Positions 25,677 to 34,671 of a DNA stretch of 64,000 nucleotides are shown here, in pieces (the stretch's first letter is position 1; each line of letters starts with the position of its first letter). A program made the translations under genes and the position numbers. This stretch comes from Salegentibacter holothuriorum (GTDB lineage: Bacteria; Bacteroidota; Bacteroidia; Flavobacteriales; Flavobacteriaceae): positions 248,001-312,000 of the forward strand of contig NZ_FUYY01000003.1 in assembly GCF_900168045.1 (NCBI RefSeq), read 5' to 3'. The notes under the pieces are model-generated. The model ran no database searches. It saw only the letters and a list, made by a program, of their open reading frames with translations, and had not been told where the DNA came from.

Positions 25677-26618
25677 ATGTATATAGCAGAAGCTTTTAAA
25701 TATCGCCACGATTTTTGGAGGTATATTATTGGAACTATATTAGTTGTTGTTGGTGTTATTATAGGTCAAATACCTTTAGGTGTAGCTGTTTTTCTGGAAC
25801 GGGGAATGGATATGGCGTCGATGACTGAAGGAGAACTAATGCAGGTATTAGATTCTAACTTCACATTTTTCCTAATTCTTTTAACTTTTGCTGCTGGATT
25901 GGGGGTATTATTATTAGTAGTAAAATTATTGCATAATCAATCTTTAAGATCGCTTACCACCAGCCGTAAAAAAGTTGATTGGGGACGCATTTGGTTTGGT
26001 TTTGGTCTTGTGGCTGCTTTTACTGTTAGCGTTACTTTCATAGAATATATGGTGAACCCCGAAGATTTTTTAGTGAATTTTCAACCGGTTCCCTTCGCTA
26101 TTTTGGTAGGAATTGCGATAGTAATGATTCCGCTACAAACCAGTTTTGAAGAATACTTGTTCCGTGGATATTTTATGCAAGGCCTGGGTGTACTAGTTAA
26201 AAACCGTTGGATACCTTTAATAGTGACTTCAGTTTGTTTTGGTGGCTTACATTTTTTTAATCCGGAAGTAACCCAGATGGGAAACCTGATTATGATTTAT
26301 TATATAGGCACAGGATTTTTACTGGGAATAATGACATTAATGGATGAAGGTATGGAATTGGCTTTAGGCTTTCACGCGGGGAACAACCTTACTGCCGCTC
26401 TGCTGGTTACTGCCGATTGGACAGCGTTCCAAACCGAATCTATTTTTAAAGATATTTCAGATCCAACAGCTGGACTGGATGTTCTGGTTCCCGTGTTTAT
26501 AATTTATCCTCTTTTCCTATTTATTATGGCCAAGAAATATGGTTGGAAAGATTGGAAAAATAAACTCTTTGGAAAAGTAGAGAAGCCAGAAGACATAAAA
26601 CATATCGAAGAAATTTAA
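25677..26618 (+). CDS. CPBP family intramembrane glutamic endopeptidase
   Basis: The 313-residue protein has about eight transmembrane helices and the CPBP/Abi motifs. Motif 1 is E158-E159-x-x-x-R163 (EEYLFRG), motif 2 is FGGLHFF with catalytic-type His, and the third motif is FHAGNN. The family includes Rce1-type prenyl-protein proteases and bacteriocin-immunity proteins. The C-terminus is a soluble basic tail. It lies 3 bp after menC and 60 bp before menE. Its substrate is unknown; since no CaaX-type system is evident, a general membrane-protein protease role is as likely. Confidence 0.88.
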   Translation: MYIAEAFKYRHDFWRYIIGTILVVVGVIIGQIPLGVAVFLERGMDMASMTEGELMQVLDSNFTFFLILLTFAAGLGVLLLVVKLLHNQSLRSLTTSRKKVDWGRIWFGFGLVAAFTVSVTFIEYMVNPEDFLVNFQPVPFAILVGIAIVMIPLQTSFEEYLFRGYFMQGLGVLVKNRWIPLIVTSVCFGGLHFFNPEVTQMGNLIMIYYIGTGFLLGIMTLMDEGMELALGFHAGNNLTAALLVTADWTAFQTESIFKDISDPTAGLDVLVPVFIIYPLFLFIMAKKYGWKDWKNKLFGKVEKPEDIKHIEEI

Positions 26619-26678
26619 ATTTATCATTACAATTTATTAACTTTAAGTATAAAGAAATGTAACATATTTGGTTTAAAT

Positions 26679-27776
26679 ATGGCAGATAACTATAAAGTAC
26701 CGGAAACTCATCCAGATTTCAGACTGAATAAACGACATTTCACAAATGCCGAACTACATTTAATTGCTTATAACTTTATAAAAGAAGGTGAAGCATTTGA
26801 GGAAAAAGTTGGAAGTTTCTTATTAGAATGGATCAAACCTTCTAAGTATGTAGAGGTGAAAACTTCTGGTTCTACCGGTACCCCAAAAGTTATAAGAATC
26901 AAAAAGGAGCTTATGATCAATTCGGCCATAGCAACTTCCAGATTTTTTGACTTACCCGAAAAAACTACTGCCTTATTATGTTTACCGGCTACCTATATTG
27001 CCGGGAAAATGATGCTGGTTCGCGCTATGGTTTTAGGTTGGCAATTAGATATGGTGCCGCCATCTTCCAATCCCTTAGATCAGGTCTTTAAACGTTATGA
27101 TTTTTGCGCAATGACTCCTTTTCAGCTGGATAATTCGGTTGGGCGATTGCACCTTATAAAAAAACTAATCGTTGGGGGTGGGGCAGTTTCGCCAAGACTT
27201 CAGAAGATGGTAAAAGAAGTAAGTACTAAGGTTTATGAGACTTATGGAATGACCGAGACGGTTACCCATATTGCTGCAAAAAGATTAAATCCGTCAAAAA
27301 ACAAGAAAAAATCACGAGTATTTAAGGTGCTTCCAAATATCAATATTTCCCAGGACGATAGAAATTGCTTAGTAATTAAAGCACCTAAACTTTCAGATGA
27401 AATTATCACCACCAATGATGTGGTTGAGATTCTTACCTACAAAAAATTTAAATGGAAAGGCAGGTTGGATAATGTGATTAATTCTGGAGGGATAAAACTT
27501 CATCCTGAACAAATAGAAAAAAAGCTTTCCAAAATTATAGATCAACGGTTATTTGTAACGGGGATGCCAGATGATTCCCTGGGTGAAAAATTAGTATTGT
27601 TTGTTGAAAATGAATTTTCAGAAGAACTTCTTGAACAATTACAGAAAGAGATTCAAGAACTAAAAAGTCTTGACAAGTACGAGCGCCCAAAAAAGATATA
27701 TTTCATAGAGAAATTTGAAGAAACGCACACCGGAAAAATTCATAGAGAAAATACCTTTAAGAGTAAGATAAACTAA
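26679..27776 (+). CDS. menE: o-Succinylbenzoate--CoA ligase (short AMP-binding form)
   Basis: The 365-residue member of the adenylate-forming family activates o-succinylbenzoate to its CoA thioester before naphthoate ring closure. Motifs: P-loop TSGSTGTPKVI (about residues 65-75), YETYGMTET, the hinge region KGRLDNVINSGGIKLHP and the C-terminal Lys in THTGKIHR. It is about 100 residues shorter than the E. coli or Bacillus enzyme because the N-terminal domain is reduced, a form common in Bacteroidota. It is last in the men group, whose menD, menB and menF partners are not in this window. The end is convergent with doxX. Confidence 0.9.
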   Translation: MADNYKVPETHPDFRLNKRHFTNAELHLIAYNFIKEGEAFEEKVGSFLLEWIKPSKYVEVKTSGSTGTPKVIRIKKELMINSAIATSRFFDLPEKTTALLCLPATYIAGKMMLVRAMVLGWQLDMVPPSSNPLDQVFKRYDFCAMTPFQLDNSVGRLHLIKKLIVGGGAVSPRLQKMVKEVSTKVYETYGMTETVTHIAAKRLNPSKNKKKSRVFKVLPNINISQDDRNCLVIKAPKLSDEIITTNDVVEILTYKKFKWKGRLDNVINSGGIKLHPEQIEKKLSKIIDQRLFVTGMPDDSLGEKLVLFVENEFSEELLEQLQKEIQELKSLDKYERPKKIYFIEKFEETHTGKIHRENTFKSKIN

Positions 27777-27812
27777 GCACAATAACTGTAAGAAATACAG
27801 ATTAAAACTTCA

Positions 27813-28235
27813 TCATTGTTGCATTTTCATAGAGTAGTCCATAGAATTCTTTCCGGAACCATAGAATAAAAAGAACAAACTTAAAATTAGCACGATACTA
27901 GCCTCAAATAACCTACCGGGTTGCATCACTCCTATAAAATTTATTAGAATCGCTCCAAAAATAATTGGAAGTTGAACCAATATTGCCCAACGTGTAAGTA
28001 ACCCAACGGCTATTAGAACTCCACCAACTAAATGGGCAAAGGCAACATAATGAACTGTGAGCATAGTACCTCCATAGCCTTCAAGTGGCTTTATGAGTTC
28101 TATAAGAGTTTCTGTTTGTGCAATAAAATTGATTCCTTTTATAAACAAGAAAACACCCAAAGCAATTCTTAAAACATCAATGAAATAATAAGTGTGTGCA
28201 TTTGCCCACTTATTGAGGGATTTTACGCTTATCAT
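27813..28235 (-). CDS. DoxX family membrane protein
   Basis: The 140-residue inner-membrane protein has four predicted helices (about residues 20-38, 58-80, 85-105 and 112-130), including the family's ALGVFLFIKGINFI start and the GGVLIAVGLLTRWA stretch. DoxX-type proteins are associated with thiosulfate:quinone oxidoreductase in archaea and with redox stress systems in bacteria, but most are uncharacterised. It is monocistronic. A 10-bp palindrome TATAGCTATA at 28255-28264, 20 bp upstream of the start, could be a regulator site. Confidence 0.85.
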   Translation of the reverse strand: MISVKSLNKWANAHTYYFIDVLRIALGVFLFIKGINFIAQTETLIELIKPLEGYGGTMLTVHYVAFAHLVGGVLIAVGLLTRWAILVQLPIIFGAILINFIGVMQPGRLFEASIVLILSLFFLFYGSGKNSMDYSMKMQQ

Positions 28236-28412
28236 AACTTTAGTTTTATGGTTATATAGCTATAAGTTACTGAAAATTAAACCATTGTTGTTTTAATTAT
28301 TTGTTATTCTTTTATTTTTAGGCACAAAAAAATGGCTGATTAAGAAGAGATTAGTATCAATTTTTGAATTTAATTACTTCCTAAACAGCCATATTATAAG
28401 GCTCTAACTTCT

Positions 28413-30047
28413 TTATTTCTTAAAACTGGTTTGAATATAAAATTCCAGTTCGTTTACTTTTATTTTATCTGGCTCAACATTCTGCTTTAAGTTTTGCCAT
28501 TGATTAGTAGGTGTTATTCTTACCTCTTTCCCATCGATAAAAATATCTACCGGCATTTTAAAATCATCAACATCAGCTATCCATTTAACCTGTGTTTTTC
28601 CATTCTCTTTTCTGAATTGCAATTGGGGAAGATCAGCGTGTCTTAGATATTGGTCAAATATTGGTTGTAAATCTACTTCAGTTGCTTCATTAAAGAAATT
28701 TTCAGTGGTTTGAGTATCAATGATCTGGTGTTTGTAGGTTTCAGTGTAATCCTTTAAGGTTTTCCACCATAATTCATCATTATCATAAATACTACGAATG
28801 GTATTTAGCAAATTGGCGCCTTTAAAATACATGTCTCCAGAGCCTTCGCTATTTACACCGTAATCACCAATAATTTTCGCATTGTTTCCAAGTCCGCTAC
28901 GAGTTCCTTTTAGGTATTCTAAAGCTTCTTGCTTGCCCCAGCGGCACTCTATATAAACAGCTTCAGAATAAGAGGTGAAGCCTTCGTGAATCCACATATC
29001 GGCAATATCTTTAGCGGTAATGCTGTTGCCGTACCATTCGTGACCCGATTCGTGAATAATAATAAAATCCCATTTTAGACCAATCCCGGTACCCGAAAGA
29101 TCGTTGCCTTTATAGCCCATTTTATATTCATTTCCATAGGCTACAGCACTTTGGTGTTCCATTCCCAGGTAGGGGGTTTCAATTAGTTTAAAGCCATCTT
29201 CTACAAAAGGATATTCTCCAAATTTTTCGTAGAAGCAATCCATCATAGGCTTAACTTCTTTGAATTGCTTTTTAGCTTTTTCCAGGTTGTAGGGTAATAC
29301 ATAATAATCCAGATCAAGATCGCCATACGAATCAGAGAAATGCTCATAATTTGCGATGTTGATCATTACGTTATAATTATTGATTGGATTCACGGTTTTC
29401 CAGCTCCACTGGGTAAAACCGTTGCCTAAATCTTTTTCGCCTAAAAATTGCCCGTTAGAGACATTCATTAGTCCGTTTGGAACAGCTATATCCAGTTGCA
29501 CTTCTTCCGGCTCGTCACTTTGATGATCTTTATTGGGGTACCAAAGGCTTGCCCCGGTTCCCTGTACGGCTACGCCAATCCAGGGATTGCCATTTTTATC
29601 TTTGTCCCACACAAAACCGCCATCCCAGGGTGCATTTTTTGCAACAATTGGCTCTCCGGAATAATAAAACTGAATTTCTCCTTGCTCATCAGCTTTTATT
29701 GAATCATCCAATTCGATAAAAACCGCATTGTGTTTGCGTTTAAAAGCTAAAACCTCATTATTCTGAAGAATAGAATCCACCTTCATATTTTCGAAAAGGT
29801 CTATCTGAATGGTAGAAATATCTTCTTCAGCGATAAAATTAATAGTATTTGAGCCTGAAATAAATTGTTTTTCGGGTTCTACCTTAAGTTTTAAATGATA
29901 TTTCTGGACATCAAAAGCACGCTCTGGCCTTAGCGATCCTCTAAGTGAATCGGCTTCGGTATAATTTCCGTCTTTTTTGCTTAAAACCTGGGCATTTAAA
30001 CCAAGTGCAAGGGTGAAAAGTATAAGAGTTAAAAGTTTTATTTTCAT
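28413..30047 (-). CDS. M1 family peptidase (second in window)
   Basis: The 544-residue product has a signal peptide (MKIKLLTLILFTLALGLNAQ) and the M1 architecture. The exopeptidase GMEH motif replaces GMEN near residue 296, and the zinc site H332-E-S-G-H336 is followed 18 residues later by Glu in WIHEGF. The catalytic domain is followed by a short helical part, then a small beta domain, so it lacks the long HEAT-like C-terminus of the enzyme at 7916. It is exported and may process peptides for uptake. The two M1 genes are only distantly related. It is monocistronic. Confidence 0.92.
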   Translation of the reverse strand: MKIKLLTLILFTLALGLNAQVLSKKDGNYTEADSLRGSLRPERAFDVQKYHLKLKVEPEKQFISGSNTINFIAEEDISTIQIDLFENMKVDSILQNNEVLAFKRKHNAVFIELDDSIKADEQGEIQFYYSGEPIVAKNAPWDGGFVWDKDKNGNPWIGVAVQGTGASLWYPNKDHQSDEPEEVQLDIAVPNGLMNVSNGQFLGEKDLGNGFTQWSWKTVNPINNYNVMINIANYEHFSDSYGDLDLDYYVLPYNLEKAKKQFKEVKPMMDCFYEKFGEYPFVEDGFKLIETPYLGMEHQSAVAYGNEYKMGYKGNDLSGTGIGLKWDFIIIHESGHEWYGNSITAKDIADMWIHEGFTSYSEAVYIECRWGKQEALEYLKGTRSGLGNNAKIIGDYGVNSEGSGDMYFKGANLLNTIRSIYDNDELWWKTLKDYTETYKHQIIDTQTTENFFNEATEVDLQPIFDQYLRHADLPQLQFRKENGKTQVKWIADVDDFKMPVDIFIDGKEVRITPTNQWQNLKQNVEPDKIKVNELEFYIQTSFKK

Positions 30048-30190
30048 TATATATTTTTATGGTATAGCTCTTTATAGCAAAAGTCTTCAGAATTTTAGCT
30101 GATTATTTATTGCCAGCTTTCTCAATAACTTTGTATGATTCAGCTTTTAAAAGAATTTTTGACTTATATCCTTTTTATTTCATCTAGAAA

Positions 30191-30290
30191 TTTATTGGCA
30201 CCGCCAAAGGGTGTAATACCCCGAGGCTTGCCTCGAAATTAAAAATTTGTTTCCAACGAATGCCTCGTGGGCTTGCCCCGAGGTAGTTTA
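30191..30290. repeat. Dispersed ~100-bp structured repeat, copy B1
   Basis: A 100-bp stretch beginning TTTATTGGCACCGCCAAAGG contains two hairpin arms: CCGAGG-CTTG-CCTCG (30221-30235) and CCTCG...CCGAGG (30263-30283). A copy with about five substitutions lies at 63712-63811, in the same orientation. It sits between the M1 peptidase and the carboxyltransferase genes, both on the minus strand. No ORF that it carries is convincing. Confidence 0.8.
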
Positions 30291-30315
30291 ATCCCACCTT
30301 GGGGGATAGGGGGCT

Positions 30316-31944
30316 TTATGTTTGGATCACTCCTAAATTAAAATCTTTTTCAATAGGCGCATGGTTGGCGGCTTCAATCCCCATAGAGATCCATTTTCTG
30401 GTGTCTAAAGGATCTATTACAGCGTCTGTCCACATGCGGGCAGCGGCATAATAGGGTGAGGTTTGTTCGTCATATCGGGATTTTATCGCCTCAAAAACTT
30501 CTTTTTCTTTTTCCTCGTCAACTTTTTCACCTTTTTTCTCCATAGAGGCGGTTTCAATTTGTGCTAAAACCTTGGCGGCTTGTGTACCACCCATTACGGC
30601 AAGTTCGGCACTTGGCCAGGCTGCGATAAGTCTTGGGTCATAAGCTTTTCCGCACATCGCATAATTTCCCGCGCCATAAGAATTACCCATAATAATAGTG
30701 AATTTAGGCACTACCGAATTGCTAACTGCGCTAACCATTTTTGCGCCGTCTTTAATAATGCCGCCGTGTTCACTTTTACTGCCTACCATAAACCCGGTAA
30801 CATCCTGAAGAAAAACCAACGGAATTTTTTTCTGGTTACAGTTTGCAATAAAACGAGTGGCCTTATCGGCAGAATCTGAATAGATCACTCCGCCAAACTG
30901 CATTTCTCCTTTTTTGGTCTTTACAATTTTACGCTGATTGGCAACAATACCAACTGCCCAACCATCTATCCGGGCGTATCCGGTAATAATAGTTTGCCCA
31001 TATCCTTCTTTATATTCCTCAAATTCAGAACCATCTACCAGGCGGGAAATAATTTCCCGAACATCGTATTGATCGCTTCGTTTCTTGGGAAGAATACCGT
31101 AGATATCTTCCTGTTTATCTTTAGGTTTTACTGCTTTTTTATGGTTAAATCCGGCTTTGTCGAAGTCGCCCATTTTATCCATAATATTTTTTATGCGGGT
31201 AAGCGCGTCTTTATCGTCTTTCGCTTTATAATCTGTTACTCCACTAATCTCACTATGTGTAGTGGCGCCACCCAGAGTTTCGTTATCTACAGATTCTCCA
31301 ATCGCAGCTTTTACCAGGTAGCTTCCGGCGAGGAAGATACTTCCAGTTTTTTCTACGATAAGCGCTTCATCGCTCATAATTGGGAGGTAAGCACCACCGG
31401 CTACACAACTGCCCATCACTGCTGCAATTTGGGTAATTCCCATACTGCTCATTACCGCGTTATTTCTAAAAATTCTTCCAAAGTGCTCTTTGCCGGGGAA
31501 AATTTCGTCCTGCATAGGTAAATACACCCCTGCGCTGTCTACTAAATAGATAATAGGAAGTCTGTTTTCTATAGCGATTTCTTGTGCTCGCAGGTTTTTC
31601 TTTCCGGTAATAGGAAACCAGGCACCTGCTTTTACGGTAGCATCATTAGCAACAACAATACATTGCTTCCCTGAAACATAGCCTATCTTAACAACCACGC
31701 CACCAGAAGGGCAGCCACCGTGTTCCTCGTACATGCCTTCACCTGCAAAAGCTCCAATTTCTAAAGAATTCGATTTGTCATCAAGTAGAAAGTCAATACG
31801 CTCACGAGCAGTCATTTTTCCTTTAGCGTGGTGTTTTTCGATGCGTTTTTCACCACCGCCCAGTTTTACGCGTTTGAGTTTATGATTTAATGAGGAAACC
31901 AAAAGTTTATTGTGGTCTTCATTTTTATTGAATTTCATATTCAT
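30316..31944 (-). CDS. Acyl-CoA carboxylase, carboxyltransferase beta subunit (MccB-like)
   Basis: The 542-residue biotin-dependent carboxyltransferase beta subunit has both crotonase-like halves: N-terminal RERIDFLLD, SGGVVVKIGYVSGKQC, and SAGVYLPMQDEIFPG; C-terminal VTGFMVGSKSEHGGIIKDGAKM and NSYGAGNYAMCGKAYDPR. The lack of the propionyl-CoA type active-site pattern and the VYLPMQDEIFPG stretch favour methylcrotonyl-CoA carboxylase (leucine degradation). The biotin carboxylase/BCCP subunit is not adjacent, so the assignment to MCC over propionyl-CoA or geranyl-CoA carboxylase is moderate. Two ATGs (31944 and 31938) are possible starts. Confidence 0.9.
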   Translation of the reverse strand: MNMKFNKNEDHNKLLVSSLNHKLKRVKLGGGEKRIEKHHAKGKMTARERIDFLLDDKSNSLEIGAFAGEGMYEEHGGCPSGGVVVKIGYVSGKQCIVVANDATVKAGAWFPITGKKNLRAQEIAIENRLPIIYLVDSAGVYLPMQDEIFPGKEHFGRIFRNNAVMSSMGITQIAAVMGSCVAGGAYLPIMSDEALIVEKTGSIFLAGSYLVKAAIGESVDNETLGGATTHSEISGVTDYKAKDDKDALTRIKNIMDKMGDFDKAGFNHKKAVKPKDKQEDIYGILPKKRSDQYDVREIISRLVDGSEFEEYKEGYGQTIITGYARIDGWAVGIVANQRKIVKTKKGEMQFGGVIYSDSADKATRFIANCNQKKIPLVFLQDVTGFMVGSKSEHGGIIKDGAKMVSAVSNSVVPKFTIIMGNSYGAGNYAMCGKAYDPRLIAAWPSAELAVMGGTQAAKVLAQIETASMEKKGEKVDEEKEKEVFEAIKSRYDEQTSPYYAAARMWTDAVIDPLDTRKWISMGIEAANHAPIEKDFNLGVIQT

Positions 31945-32122
31945 ATATTGTAGGTTTCGAACTTTATTGTTATTAGATAAATTTCAATACTGCAAAAATT
32001 TTATCAAATTTTCAGCAAAAAGCGAAAATTGAGTTGTCTTTTGGCTAAAATACAAAATAGGCTTTATTCTTAAAGTGGATTTTAAGGCTAAAATGTTCGA
32101 TATTTGTACAAAACCTTTTATT

Positions 32123-32302
32123 ATGGGAATGAATAAAAATACCATCTTCGCCTGGGCTTCTTTTGCTTTGTTTATAATTGGTGCCGCCATAATTTTATTG
32201 GGGGTGCTAAAATATCGGGAATATGCAATTGGATTCTCAGTTGTAGGAATTGGGTTTTTCGCAATCTCCTGGGCATTCAATGCACTCAAAGGCAGGATTT
32301 AA
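32123..32302 (+). CDS. Small two-helix membrane protein (CAL67264-like)
   Basis: A GTG at 32075 can extend the frame, but the ATG at 32123 removes 16 unlikely residues and gives a 59-residue protein (MGMNKNTIFAWASFALFIIG...). It has two transmembrane helices, the second ending in the conserved-looking tail SWAFNALKGR. This resembles the small CAL67264-type membrane family of Flavobacteriia; I recall the family by pattern only. The function is unknown. It is followed 21 bp downstream by the DinB-like gene, so it may be co-transcribed. Confidence 0.7.
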   Translation: MGMNKNTIFAWASFALFIIGAAIILLGVLKYREYAIGFSVVGIGFFAISWAFNALKGRI

Positions 32303-32323
32303 AGCTGAAAATCATAATTAATT

Positions 32324-32797
32324 ATGGCATTAAAAGATCAAAAAGAACAACTTCTTAAACATTTAAAAGGCGGAGAAGCTTTTGCCTCTTTAGAGAGTTT
32401 TATAAATGAAATTCCTTTTGAGAAACTGGGAGAGCGACCTCACCAATTACCGTATTCATTCTACGAACTTTTTTACCATGTGGTTTTCGCACAAAAAGAT
32501 ATTATAGAATACGCTATTTCTGGTGATTATAAAGCCGCTAACTGGCCCGATGATTACTGGCCAAAAGAGTCGGCTCCTAACACTTCAGAAGACTGGGAAA
32601 AGCTGAAAAAAGATTATGTTGACGATAGAAATGTGTTGGAAAACTTTTTGTTAGATCCTAAAAACGATCTAAATATTCCGGTTAGAAATTCTGAACATCA
32701 TACGCTGCTTCGGGAGGTGCTACTGGTTATAGAACATACGGCTTATCACACGGGCCAAATGCTTATTGTTGTACGTCTACTGGGACTTTATAAATAG
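32324..32797 (+). CDS. DinB family protein
   Basis: The 157-residue product has the four-helix DinB/YfiT fold. Putative metal-binding His residues lie in FYELFYHVVFAQ (helix 2), EHHTLLREVLL and HTAYHTGQMLIVVRLLGLY (last helix, HTxYHxGQ motif). Family members are often nickel- or zinc-binding, sometimes thiol transferases; the function here is unknown. It is cytoplasmic. It follows the small membrane protein gene by 21 bp and is separated from ettA by 61 bp. Confidence 0.9.
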   Translation: MALKDQKEQLLKHLKGGEAFASLESFINEIPFEKLGERPHQLPYSFYELFYHVVFAQKDIIEYAISGDYKAANWPDDYWPKESAPNTSEDWEKLKKDYVDDRNVLENFLLDPKNDLNIPVRNSEHHTLLREVLLVIEHTAYHTGQMLIVVRLLGLYK

Positions 32798-32858
32798 TGG
32801 GGTGGTGTGAGTTTTATTTTAGATATTTGCAAACTTAAACAGATTTAAAATATAGTAT

Positions 32859-34550
32859 ATGGCAGATGATAAGAAAGTAATTTTTTCAATGTCTGGGGTA
32901 ACCAAAACTTTTAAAAATGCGAATACCCCCGTTTTGAAAAATATATACCTTAGTTTTTTCTATGGTGCAAAAATTGGAATTTTAGGTTTAAACGGATCTG
33001 GTAAATCTACTTTGCTTAGAATTATAGCTGGTGAAGATAAAAATTACCAGGGCGATGTAGTTTTTTCTCCGGGATATTCTGTTGGTTATCTTGAACAGGA
33101 ACCAAAATTGGATGAAGATAAAACCGTTCTTGAAGTCGTAAAAGAAGGTGTGGCCGAAACGGTAGCTATTCTTGATGAATATAATAAAATTAACGACCAG
33201 TTTGGTTTGCCTGAAGTTTATGAGGATGCTGATAAGATGCAGAAGCTCATGGATAAGCAGGCGGCACTTCAAGATAAAATTGATTCTTCAAACGCCTGGG
33301 AGCTTGATACCAAGTTGGAAATTGCAATGGATGCGTTAAGAACTCCCGAGGCCGATAAAAAGATCTCAGTCCTTTCTGGAGGGGAAAGAAGGCGTGTAGC
33401 CCTTTGTAGGCTTTTGCTCCAGGAACCGGAGATTTTACTATTAGATGAGCCTACCAACCACCTGGATGCTGAATCTGTGCATTGGTTAGAGCATCATTTG
33501 GCTCAATATAAAGGGACGGTAATCGCCGTAACTCACGACCGTTATTTTCTTGATAACGTTGCCGGTTGGATTTTAGAATTGGATAGAGGTGAAGGAATTC
33601 CGTGGAAAGGAAATTACTCTTCCTGGTTAGACCAAAAGTCTAAACGAATGGCTCAGGAACAAAAACAAGCCAGCAAACGCCAAAAAACACTCGAACGTGA
33701 GTTAGAATGGGCGAAAATGAACCCTAAAGGTCGCCAAAGTAAACAAAAAGCCAGGCTTAAAAATTACGATAAGTTAATGAGCCAGGACCAGAAACAAATG
33801 GACGAGCAACTGGAAATTTATATTCCAAATGGTCCAAGGCTTGGTACGAATGTGATTGAAGCCAATGGCGTGAGTAAAGCTTTTGGTGATAAATTGCTAT
33901 ATGAAGATTTAAATTTCAAACTTCCGCAAGCCGGAATTGTAGGTGTTATTGGCCCCAACGGAGCCGGTAAAACCACAATTTTTAAAATGATTATGGGTGA
34001 AGAGGAGCCTGATAAAGGTAGTTTTGAAGTTGGTGAAACAGCAAAAATCGCTTATGTAGACCAGGCGCATTCTAATATTGATCCTGAAAAAACCATCTGG
34101 CAGAATTTTAGCGACGAACAGGAGATGGTGATGATGGGTGGACGCCAGGTGAATTCTAGAGCCTACTTAAGTAGATTTAATTTTAGCGGAAGCGAACAAA
34201 ATAAGAAAGTAAATATGCTTTCTGGTGGTGAAAGAAACCGACTTCATTTAGCGATGACGCTTAAAGAAGAAGGTAACGTATTGCTTCTGGATGAGCCTAC
34301 TAACGATTTAGATGTAAATACACTAAGAGCGCTGGAAGAAGGTTTAGAGAATTTTGCCGGCTGTGGAGTAGTTATTTCTCACGACCGTTGGTTCCTTGAC
34401 AGAATTTGTACGCATATTCTAGCTTTTGAAGGAGATTCTCAAGTTTATTTCTTTGAAGGAAGTTTCTCTGATTATGAAGAGAATAAGAAAAAACGTTTAG
34501 GTGGAGATATTATGCCGAAACGTATTAAGTATAAGAAGCTAGTAAGATAA
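32859..34550 (+). CDS. ettA: ABC-F protein EttA, energy-dependent translational throttle
   Basis: The 563-residue protein has two ABC ATPase domains and no membrane part. Domain 1 has Walker A GLNGSGKST, signature LSGGERRR and Walker B LLLDEPTNHLD; domain 2 has GPNGAGKTT, LSGGERNR and LLLDEPTNDLD. Between them is the P-site-tRNA-interaction linker, rich in Lys, Arg and Gln (about residues 255-310). The arm-like insertion in domain 1 (about 95-140) is characteristic of EttA. It binds the ribosomal E site and gates the first elongation steps according to ATP/ADP ratio. It is transcribed alone or with the upstream DinB gene and followed by repeat A2 and a strong terminator. Confidence 0.93.
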   Translation: MADDKKVIFSMSGVTKTFKNANTPVLKNIYLSFFYGAKIGILGLNGSGKSTLLRIIAGEDKNYQGDVVFSPGYSVGYLEQEPKLDEDKTVLEVVKEGVAETVAILDEYNKINDQFGLPEVYEDADKMQKLMDKQAALQDKIDSSNAWELDTKLEIAMDALRTPEADKKISVLSGGERRRVALCRLLLQEPEILLLDEPTNHLDAESVHWLEHHLAQYKGTVIAVTHDRYFLDNVAGWILELDRGEGIPWKGNYSSWLDQKSKRMAQEQKQASKRQKTLERELEWAKMNPKGRQSKQKARLKNYDKLMSQDQKQMDEQLEIYIPNGPRLGTNVIEANGVSKAFGDKLLYEDLNFKLPQAGIVGVIGPNGAGKTTIFKMIMGEEEPDKGSFEVGETAKIAYVDQAHSNIDPEKTIWQNFSDEQEMVMMGGRQVNSRAYLSRFNFSGSEQNKKVNMLSGGERNRLHLAMTLKEEGNVLLLDEPTNDLDVNTLRALEEGLENFAGCGVVISHDRWFLDRICTHILAFEGDSQVYFFEGSFSDYEENKKKRLGGDIMPKRIKYKKLVR

Positions 34551-34555
34551 ATAAA

Positions 34556-34636
34556 CTTCATTCTGAATTTATTTCAGAAACTAAGATATTTAATTTTCAT
34601 TCAAGTTAGAACCTGAAACTAGTTCAGGTTGACGTA
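34556..34636. repeat. Structured palindromic intergenic repeat, copy A2
   Basis: The same design as 1761-1843: TCTGAA-TTTAT-TTCAGA (34562-34578), an A+T-rich middle, then TTCAAGTTAGAACCTGAA and TTCAGGTTGACG (to 34634). The outer CGTCA arm has decayed to CTTCA, so the outer stem is weaker. It lies directly after ettA. Confidence 0.65.
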
Positions 34637-34640
34637 AATA

Positions 34641-34668
34641 AAAACCTCACAAATTGTGAGGTTTTTTT
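34641..34668. terminator. Bidirectional terminator between ettA and the DUF1456 gene
   Basis: A 10-bp stem, AAAACCTCAC (34641-34650) / GTGAGGTTTT (34656-34665), with a 5-nt loop and a T run lies between the two convergent genes. Confidence 0.95.
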
Positions 34669-34671
34669 ATG

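Noticed and set aside
27786-27800. Hairpin CTGTA-AGAAA-TACAG after menE as a terminator
   Set aside because: Only 5 bp of A+T-rich stem and no T run; too weak to call.
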